In this document: one piece after another, positions 7,147 to 13,351 of the stretch
How the letters are laid out: each line of letters opens with the position of its first letter
Position numbering within the stretch: the first letter of the stretch is position 1
Assembly: GCA_002336465.1 (NCBI GenBank)
Contig: DDEP01000059.1
Location: forward strand, 1-14,443
Length of the DNA: 14,443 nucleotides
Direction of reading: 5' to 3'
DNA from: Pedobacter sp. UBA1951
GTDB lineage: Bacteria; Bacteroidota; Bacteroidia; Sphingobacteriales; Sphingobacteriaceae
Program-made: the position numbers and the translations under genes
Notes under the pieces: generated by a model
Told to the model about the DNA's origin: nothing
Database searches by the model: none
Seen by the model: the letters and a program-made list of their open reading frames with translations, nothing else

Positions 7147-7509
7147 CTACAGGTATAATTTTAACAGCTCTATTAATTTATCTATGCTAACCGGTTTAGA
7201 TATATATCCAATTGCCCCGGCCTTTAAACACCTTTCTCTATCACCGGCCATGGCTTGTGCGGTTATAGCAATTACAGGAATGTCTTTCAACTTTTTATCT
7301 GCTTTCATTTTGGCTATTGCCTCGTATCCATCCATTTCAGGCATCATCATATCCATTAATACCAAGGCAATATCCGAATCTGTTGCAAGCAGTTTTAATC
7401 CTTCTATAGCAGAAGTGGTAGAAATACAATTGTACTTTTTAGCTTTTAAAACAGCTGTGAGCGCAAAAATGTTTCTGCTATCATCGTCAATAATTAAGAT
7501 TTTTTTCAT
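7147..7509 (-). CDS. stand-alone receiver protein, close relative of the hybrid kinase's third receiver
   Basis: The 120 residues form a complete receiver without output domain. Asp8/Asp9 (LIIDDD) form the acidic pocket, Asp53 in LVLMDMMMPEMDG is the phosphoacceptor, Thr83 follows in AITAQAM, and Lys105 lies in ISKPV. The sequence is about half identical by eye to the C-terminal receiver of the hybrid kinase encoded immediately upstream, with RNIF, LMDMMMPE, DGYEA, GDRE and YISKPV shared at equivalent positions. It therefore probably arose by duplication of that domain and may share its partner or compete for the same phosphate. The gene starts 15 nt after the kinase stop and ends one nucleotide before the cheR start, so all three should be on one transcript. 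Confidence 0.93.
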   Translation of the reverse strand: MKKILIIDDDSRNIFALTAVLKAKKYNCISTTSAIEGLKLLATDSDIALVLMDMMMPEMDGYEAIAKMKADKKLKDIPVIAITAQAMAGDRERCLKAGAIGYISKPVSIDKLIELLKLYL

Positions 7510-7524
7510 AGAGATGCGTTCAAT

Positions 7525-10500
7525 TTATATGCTTTCGTACAACCAAACCCTCAATAAAGAAGTAAGCTGATCAATGTCTACAGGCTTAGATATATAATCT
7601 GAAGCCCCAGCTTCTATACACTTTTCCCTATCGCCTAACATTGCTTTTGCTGTAACAGCAATGATTGGAATATTCTTATAAGTATCATCCTTTCTAATAG
7701 TTCGTGTGGCTTCATAACCATCTGCCTCAGGCATCATCATGTCCATTAGTATGATATCTATGTTTTTATGTTCTTTTAGTGCTTTTAAAGCCTCGTTTCC
7801 ATCTGTGGCCACTACTACATTCATTTTGTGGCTTTCAAGCGCTCTTGTAAGCGAAAAGATATTGCGCATATCATCATCCGCTATCAGTACGGTTTTGCCT
7901 ACCAACACATCTTGTAATTTATTTAATGATGCTTTTTGATTTCCATTCTCATCTGTTTTTTCTTCCACAAGATGTAAAAATATGGCTGTTTCATCTAAAA
8001 TGCGTTGATAAGAATGCGCCGTTTTTACCACAAAAGAATCGGCGTACTGCTGAATCCTGTTTTCTTCGCCTTTTGAAAGATTTTTGCCAGTAAAGATAAT
8101 GATTGGCAATCCCTCCAAACCTTCGGTTTTTTTAATAGATTCTAAAGCCTCAAATGCGGTTTTGTCTGGTATGCCCATATCTAATACTACGCAGTTGATT
8201 TCCCTTTTTTGCAGCTCATTAATGCTGGATTGTATGCTGTTTGTAACAGTAGTGTGTATATTGGCCTGACTTAGAAACTGACTAAGTGCTTTTGCGTGCT
8301 GTTCATTCTCCTCAACAATAAGAACCTTTTTAGGGTTTTTACTGAAAGTTTCTTCTAGTTTTTCAAACATATCTTTCATATGTTCAAGAGCAAAAGGTTT
8401 ATTGATGAAATCTACCGCTCCTTTTTGTAAACTTTCTTTTCGCGCTTCTAAAGAAGACATGATATGTACTGGGATGTGTCTTGTTTTGGGATTTGATTTA
8501 AGCGCTTCCATAACTTCCCAGCCATCTTTAACAGGTAGTTGTATATCTAAAAGGATAGCCACGGGTTCATATTTCTGGGCCATTTCGATGCCAAGATCTC
8601 CCCTTACGGCAACAATTCCCTTATATTTTCGCTGACGGGTAAATTTTAGCAGTGTTTGGGCAAAGTCTGTATCGTCTTCAATAATAAGCACTACCTTGTC
8701 ATTATCTTGTATAGAGGCTCTGTCATCTTCAATTTCATTAGGGATACGTTCCGTAGTTAATCTAACAGATTGTGGTACGGGCGTAAGTTCGTCGGTAATT
8801 AAAGGGTATATTGCAGATGGTTCAGTGCTTTCTTTGTAAATATTAGGGAGCGTAAGCGTAAATTTACTGCCCATATTTTCCTCGCTTTGAAGGTCGATGT
8901 CGCCACCTAAAAGTTTGGCTAATTGCTTACTGATGGAAAGCCCTAGCCCAGTTCCGCCAAATTTACGTCGAGTAGAACCATCGGCTTGTTGGAAAGCATC
9001 GAAGATAAGGCTTTGTTTTTCTTTTGGAATACCAATACCGGTATCATATACCGAGAATGTGATGTGCTGATCTTGTAAATGTTTTATGCTAAGGCCAACT
9101 TTACCGCTCGAGGTAAATTTAAGCGCATTTGATAAAAGGTTTTTCAGAATTTGCTCTAAGCGCATACGATCTGAGATGAACTGCCCTACATTTTCGTCAA
9201 CATCGAAGGCAAGTTCCAGATCTTTGCTTTTGGCAACGGGCATGAAAAGACCTTTAAGGTCTTTAATGATGTCGTTTATACAGATCTCTTCAATCTCTAA
9301 GGTCATTTTCCCGGCCTCAATTTTTGAAAGATCCAAGATTTCGTCGATAAGACTTAAAAGTCCGTGCCCAGAACTGTTTATTACCGATGAATATTCTTGA
9401 AACTCGGGATTAAGCTCATCACTTTCAGACATTAGTCCCGATAAAAGTAAAATAGAATTTAGCGGGGTTCTCAATTCATGGCTCATATTAGATAAGAACT
9501 CTGATTTATATCGGGTGCTCTGCTCTAATTGCTCTGCTTTTTCCTTTATCCTAATATTTTGCTCCCTAATTAATTCATTTCGTTCTTCTAATAAGCCAGT
9601 TCTTTCTTCTAATTCTTGGTTGCTTTGTAAAAGTTCTTCTTGTTGTACACGCAATTCTTCTTCAGATGACTGCAGACGGTGGGTTTGCACTTCTAGCTCC
9701 TCATTAAGTTTCTCGAGTTCAACATGTTGTACTTGTAATTCTTCTGCCTGTGCCTGTGTCTCTTCTAAAAGGTTCTGCATCTTTTTGTGGTTCTGGGCCA
9801 CAAAAATTGCAATGCCAATATTGTGCGCAACTTCTTTTACAAAAGCTATTTTACGCTCGGCATATTCATTAAGAGAACCTACTTCTATTACACCTATAAT
9901 ATTTTTATCTCTTAAGATAGGAAATGCGAGAATGTTTCTGGGCTTGGTTTCTCCAGTTGCATAGCTCACCGTAAGCTCATTCTGTTTTATATCATTGATT
10001 TGTAGAATCTGCCCAGATTTAAGAACTTCTCCAACCAATCCTTCGCCGGGTAGAAGTGTTTGTTTCAATAAGCTGCTTTTTAGAGATACAGACGCAGTTA
10101 AATGTAAAAGCTGGTCTTCTCCCACAAGATAGAATGCGCCCACAATACTTTTGGTACGGTCAACAATTTCTCTTAAAACCTCAGCGGTAAGTATTTCTAT
10201 ATTTTGCTCGCCTACCATTTTTTCATTCAGTTTGGCAATACCAGATTGCATCCACTCTTTATTTTCTAATTTGGTAAATGCGGTTTGTAGCGATTGAGCC
10301 ATTTTATTGAGCGAACCTGAAAGGATACCTAAGCCATCCCCTTTTTCATCACTCATTCTGATTTCGTAATTGCCTGAAGAGATTTGCGCTGCTAGGTTTT
10401 GTATGCCATTTATACGTTCCTCAGTTTCTGTATGTACTTCTTCAAGTTGTTTATGTAAGGATGTTGTGATTTCAAACCCTTTAATTACGCGTCTGTAAAA

Positions 10501-11088
10501 GAATATGGTAACTAAAATAGCTGATATTGAAGCAATAATGGTAAGTAGAGGTGTATATTCTGATAATTTTTGGGCATCGGCTGTATATTGCTTGGACAAA
10601 CGTTTTTCTTCCTGTTTAATCTCCGAAATAATTTCGCGGGCATTGTCCATATAGGCCTTGCCTGTAATTAATAATTCGTTTGATAGTGTTGAATTCTGGG
10701 GTTTAAGGTTGATGCTGTTATCTAATATATCAAACCGTTTGACTAAGGTAGATCTAAGTTCTTTTAATTTTCGATGTAAAAAAGCATCATCGGTGGTTTC
10801 TGCAATGATTTTGTCCAGTGTAGAAAGCGCTTTTTCCCGACTTCCGATATAGGGCTGCAAGAACGAGTTATTACCCGTTAATAGGTAACCTCTTTGCCCT
10901 GTTTCGGCATCTTTAGCGATAGATAAGACATCATTAATATCCGAAAGTCTTTCATTGCTTGCTATAACCATATTGGTACTGTTGGTTAAGGCTACAATGC
11001 TGGTATAGGAAGCTATAGAAGTAATGAACAATAAAAGTAAGGATAGTCCTAAGCCTAAGCGTAAATTATTTTTTAAAGATAATGACAT
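7525..11088 (-). CDS. hybrid sensor histidine kinase: CHASE3-HAMP-GAF-coiled coil-HisKA-HATPase-REC-REC-REC
   Basis: The 1187-residue inner-membrane kinase has transmembrane segments at about 9-31 and 180-197. They enclose a periplasmic CHASE3 domain (hallmark AKDAETGQRGYLLTG, 58-72). Then follow HAMP (about 198-275), GAF (about 283-430, with LLPGEGLVGEV), a long Gln/Glu-rich coiled coil (about 431-525), and HisKA with His537 in SNMSHELRTPLN. The ATPase domain has N box Asn650/Asn654, G1 DTGIGIP (682-688) and G2 GGTGLGLS (711-718). Three receivers follow: REC1 phosphoacceptor Asp848 (LLDIQLP), REC2 Asp970 (LDMGIP) and REC3 Asp1116 (LMDMMMPE). REC2 has Glu926/Glu927 where the Asp pair is usual, and VVKTA instead of a KP motif. 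REC1 and REC3 look complete (Lys897, Lys1168). The gene starts 13 nt after the REC-kinase gene's stop. The signal sensed is unknown; CHASE3 ligands are generally undefined. Confidence 0.95.
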   Translation of the reverse strand: MSLSLKNNLRLGLGLSLLLLFITSIASYTSIVALTNSTNMVIASNERLSDINDVLSIAKDAETGQRGYLLTGNNSFLQPYIGSREKALSTLDKIIAETTDDAFLHRKLKELRSTLVKRFDILDNSINLKPQNSTLSNELLITGKAYMDNAREIISEIKQEEKRLSKQYTADAQKLSEYTPLLTIIASISAILVTIFFYRRVIKGFEITTSLHKQLEEVHTETEERINGIQNLAAQISSGNYEIRMSDEKGDGLGILSGSLNKMAQSLQTAFTKLENKEWMQSGIAKLNEKMVGEQNIEILTAEVLREIVDRTKSIVGAFYLVGEDQLLHLTASVSLKSSLLKQTLLPGEGLVGEVLKSGQILQINDIKQNELTVSYATGETKPRNILAFPILRDKNIIGVIEVGSLNEYAERKIAFVKEVAHNIGIAIFVAQNHKKMQNLLEETQAQAEELQVQHVELEKLNEELEVQTHRLQSSEEELRVQQEELLQSNQELEERTGLLEERNELIREQNIRIKEKAEQLEQSTRYKSEFLSNMSHELRTPLNSILLLSGLMSESDELNPEFQEYSSVINSSGHGLLSLIDEILDLSKIEAGKMTLEIEEICINDIIKDLKGLFMPVAKSKDLELAFDVDENVGQFISDRMRLEQILKNLLSNALKFTSSGKVGLSIKHLQDQHITFSVYDTGIGIPKEKQSLIFDAFQQADGSTRRKFGGTGLGLSISKQLAKLLGGDIDLQSEENMGSKFTLTLPNIYKESTEPSAIYPLITDELTPVPQSVRLTTERIPNEIEDDRASIQDNDKVVLIIEDDTDFAQTLLKFTRQRKYKGIVAVRGDLGIEMAQKYEPVAILLDIQLPVKDGWEVMEALKSNPKTRHIPVHIMSSLEARKESLQKGAVDFINKPFALEHMKDMFEKLEETFSKNPKKVLIVEENEQHAKALSQFLSQANIHTTVTNSIQSSINELQKREINCVVLDMGIPDKTAFEALESIKKTEGLEGLPIIIFTGKNLSKGEENRIQQYADSFVVKTAHSYQRILDETAIFLHLVEEKTDENGNQKASLNKLQDVLVGKTVLIADDDMRNIFSLTRALESHKMNVVVATDGNEALKALKEHKNIDIILMDMMMPEADGYEATRTIRKDDTYKNIPIIAVTAKAMLGDREKCIEAGASDYISKPVDIDQLTSLLRVWLYESI

Positions 11089-11101
11089 AATAATAAAACT
11101 T

Positions 11102-12217
11102 TTATTGAGGTTGGTTTATAGGAATGCTAAAGTAAAATTCTGAGCCAGTTCCATATTCGCTTCTTACACCAATTTCTCCGCCATGTCTTCTAATGATTTC
11201 GGCAGAAATGTATAAGCCTATTCCTAGACCCTGAAACCTGTGCGAAGTTTCTTCGATACGGTAGAATTTTTCAAATACCTGTTTTTGCTGCTCGGGAAGC
11301 ATGCCTAATCCAAAATCTTTTACGCTTACAAACAGTTCATTATCGCTAACTTCTATTTTTAATTGTGCTCGGTCTGTATTAGGCGAATATTTGATGGCAT
11401 TGGTAAGAAAATTTACGATAACTTGCTCTATCCGCATTTCATCAGCAAAGATTTCGCAATTGGCATTACCTATTTTTTCTATTTTGAAAGTAGGATTAGA
11501 CTGTTGTATAATTTCTAAGATGTTATCTGTAAGCGTATCTACAGAGAAGAGTTGTTTGTTGAATTTGAGTTTACCACTTTCTATTTTAGAAACATCAAGT
11601 AAATCTGCTATGAGGCCATTTAGCTTTTCTATCTGCGATTTGGCTTTGTTGAGATGCTTTTTTACGATATCGATATCGCCTTTATCGATGCTCCGTTCCA
11701 ATAATTGCATATAACCTTTTATGCTGGTTAGTGGTGTTTTAAGCTCATGGCTAGCAATGCTCATGAACTCATCTTTCTTACTTTCGGCATTTTTTCTTGT
11801 TTCTATTTCGGCCAGAAGTGTTTTCTGCATCTCATTCAGCTTCCTGCTCTGCTCATATATGCGGTAAAATGTTTTAATTTTTAACAAGAGAAGATTTATA
11901 GATACTGGTTTGGTAATATAATCCAACGCTCCAGATGAATACCCTTTTTCGATAAATTTAAAATCGGTATTAGCTGCCGAAAGGAATATAATGGCGGTAT
12001 CTTTAGCTTTGCTATAGCCTGAAATAGCATCGGCTACTTCAAAACCATCCATCTCAGGCATCTGTACATCTAAAATGATGAGAACATAAGAGTTTTTTAA
12101 AACTTTTTTTAAGGCTTCTTTGCCTGATGAAGCAGTATCTACTTCAAAGTTGTGACTTTCTAAAACTTTTTTTAAAGAGATGAGATTCTCTGGGGTATCA
12201 TCTACTAATAAAATCAT
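11102..12217 (-). CDS. receiver-histidine kinase (REC-HisKA-HATPase), first gene of the operon
   Basis: This soluble 371-residue protein carries a receiver at its N-terminus (about 1-115: Asp6/Asp7 in LLVDDT, phosphoacceptor Asp50 in ILDVQMPEMDG, Ser80, Lys103 in ITKPV). A short coiled coil (about 118-148) follows, then HisKA with His157 in SIASHELKTPLTSIKGY. The ATPase domain has N box NFLTNA (269-274), G1 DFGLGM (301-306) and G2 QGLGIGLYI (329-337). No membrane segment or separate sensor domain is present, so its input is probably phosphate arriving at Asp50 from another kinase, for instance the hybrid kinase encoded next. Such REC-HK proteins usually act as intermediate relays. The ATG at 12217 has no Shine-Dalgarno sequence and no nearby competitor start. 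It is probably the first gene of the six-gene operon, since a terminator and about 150 nt of non-coding DNA lie just upstream. Confidence 0.94.
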   Translation of the reverse strand: MILLVDDTPENLISLKKVLESHNFEVDTASSGKEALKKVLKNSYVLIILDVQMPEMDGFEVADAISGYSKAKDTAIIFLSAANTDFKFIEKGYSSGALDYITKPVSINLLLLKIKTFYRIYEQSRKLNEMQKTLLAEIETRKNAESKKDEFMSIASHELKTPLTSIKGYMQLLERSIDKGDIDIVKKHLNKAKSQIEKLNGLIADLLDVSKIESGKLKFNKQLFSVDTLTDNILEIIQQSNPTFKIEKIGNANCEIFADEMRIEQVIVNFLTNAIKYSPNTDRAQLKIEVSDNELFVSVKDFGLGMLPEQQKQVFEKFYRIEETSHRFQGLGIGLYISAEIIRRHGGEIGVRSEYGTGSEFYFSIPINQPQ

Positions 12218-12377
12218 TATTTACGGATTAAAGGATGTGGATCTGCCTATAGGTTAACTCTTTTATTGTTGCAAAAATTTTAAGACTAAAGATAAAGATT
12301 AAAAATGTAAACTTTAGATCCGGAATATTTTTAAACAATTAAGGTGTATTATAGTTTTAATCTTGAGCATAAAATAA
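12218..12377. other. non-coding leader region of the six-gene signalling operon
   Basis: About 160 AT-rich nucleotides lie between the hairpin behind the YpfJ-like gene and the first operon start codon. No ORF fits. On the minus strand TATCTTTA (12294-12287) resembles the Bacteroidota -7 box TAnnTTTG, but no convincing TTG lies 19 nt upstream. A TTG-N19-TAAAGTTT arrangement further upstream is similarly poor. The operon promoter must be here, unless transcription reads through from upstream, but I cannot place it. Confidence 0.4.
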
Positions 12378-12409
12378 ATAACCTGCATGCTTTAAGGCAT
12401 GCAGGTTAT
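12378..12409 (-). terminator. intrinsic terminator after the YpfJ-like gene
   Basis: A perfect 13-bp inverted repeat (ATAACCTGCATGC at 12378-12390 and its complement at 12397-12409) closes a 6-nt loop. On the minus strand it is followed by TTATTTTATG (12377-12368), a T-rich tail interrupted by single A. It begins 16 nt after the stop codon of the YpfJ-like gene and should isolate that gene from the signalling operon downstream. Confidence 0.85.
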
Positions 12410-12425
12410 CTTTAATCTCTTTTGA

Positions 12426-13253
12426 TTACAGGTTTTTAGCGTTAAATGTGTCGCCTTGCCTAATATCTCCGGTATCGAAACCTTTTTTAAACCAGTACAT
12501 GCGCTGAGCAGAAGTACCATGCGTAAAAGCATCTGGAACAACTTCTCCTTGTGATTGTTTTTGTAACCTGTCATCGCCAATTGCATTGGCTGCGGTTAAG
12601 GCTTCGTCTAAGTCATTACGATCTAGCTTTAAGTCATTTTTAGCATGATAAGCCCATAAACCTGCATAAAAATCAGCCTGTAATTCTAATTTAACCGAAA
12701 GTTTGTTGTATTCAACTTGGCTCAGTGTTCTTCTTGCCCTATCAACCATTGCTGATGTTCCTAAAAGGTTTTGTACATGGTGACCTACTTCGTGAGCAAT
12801 TACGTAAGCCTGTGCAAAATCGCCCGGAGCACCAAATTTGTTTTTGAGGTCATCATAAAATGAAAGGTCTATATAAACTCTTTCATCTGCCGGACAGTAA
12901 AAAGGGCCAATGGCAGATGATGCATTTCCGCAAGCAGAAGTTGTTGCGCCGGTAAATAAAGTTAATATGGGTTTTTTATAGGTTTCTCCCATTTTCTCAA
13001 ACTCTCTGTCCCAAACATCCTCAGTACTCGCAAAGACGGTTTTTACAAACTTGGTCTGCTCGTCATTTGCAGGAGGAGCTTGTTGTGTCTGTTGGCTATC
13101 TGTACTTACCTGATTAACCAATCCAGTAAGGTCCTGTCCAAATATTAATCCTAATATAACTAAGATAATGCCTGCACCACCGCCCAATACTAGGCCGCCT
13201 TTTCCTCTTCTGTCATCAACGTTATCACTTTCTCGTCTTCCTTTCCACTGCAT
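12426..13253 (-). CDS. ypfJ: membrane-anchored neutral zinc metallopeptidase, YpfJ family
   Basis: The 275-residue protein starts MQWKGRRESDNVDDRRG, the usual start of this family (PF04228), followed by a glycine-rich transmembrane segment at about 20-38. The hydrophilic Gln/Pro-rich linker (50-66) leads to the catalytic domain. The zinc site is YVIAHEVGHHVQN, with His154, Glu155 and His158, and the third ligand is probably Glu190 in LELQADFYAG. Cys108 and Cys120 (SACGNASS and PFYCPAD) are conserved in position and may form a disulfide, consistent with a catalytic domain outside the cytoplasm. HGTSAQRMYWFKKGF (245-259) is the typical C-terminal block. Length agrees with the family (about 270-300). 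The physiological substrate is not established. It appears to be a single-gene unit with its own promoter candidate and terminator, and neither neighbour suggests a role. Confidence 0.92.
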   Translation of the reverse strand: MQWKGRRESDNVDDRRGKGGLVLGGGAGIILVILGLIFGQDLTGLVNQVSTDSQQTQQAPPANDEQTKFVKTVFASTEDVWDREFEKMGETYKKPILTLFTGATTSACGNASSAIGPFYCPADERVYIDLSFYDDLKNKFGAPGDFAQAYVIAHEVGHHVQNLLGTSAMVDRARRTLSQVEYNKLSVKLELQADFYAGLWAYHAKNDLKLDRNDLDEALTAANAIGDDRLQKQSQGEVVPDAFTHGTSAQRMYWFKKGFDTGDIRQGDTFNAKNL

Positions 13254-13320
13254 ATAGGTTCAAATTTATAGTTTGAGATGAAGTTTCTCTAACCAGTTCT
13301 TCGGGTTGGCTAGGTTATTA

Positions 13321-13351
13321 TAAATATACGCTAAACTTTAACGCAAACAAA
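13321..13351 (-). promoter_or_regulatory. probable Bacteroidota promoter of the YpfJ-like gene
   Basis: On the minus strand TTTG (13351-13348) is followed after exactly 19 nt by TATATTTA (13328-13321), seven of eight bases matching the -33/-7 pattern TTTG-N19-TAnnTTTG. It begins directly after the gltX stop codon and would give a leader of about 60 nt. A second box, TAAATTTG, lies closer to the start but would leave almost no leader. Confidence 0.5.

Noticed and set aside
9515..9964. 149-codon plus-strand frame opposite the hybrid kinase
   Set aside because: It is rich in Ser and Cys, as expected for the antisense of a Glu/Gln-rich coiled coil. It lies wholly inside a well-supported gene and has no recognisable domain. 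The other long antisense frames in the window fail for similar reasons.
11092..11106. AATAAAA/TTTTATT inverted repeat between the two kinase genes
   Set aside because: It is A/T only with a one-base centre, expected by chance in such DNA and unable to form a stable hairpin.
12246..12258. Short palindromes CCTATAGG and GTTAAC upstream of the operon
   Set aside because: They are too short to support an operator without a second copy or a known regulator.
13289..13313. Seven-base-pair stem on the minus strand between gltX and the YpfJ-like gene
   Set aside because: It needs a G-U pair, has an 11-nt loop and no T-tract behind it, so it is not a convincing terminator or riboswitch.
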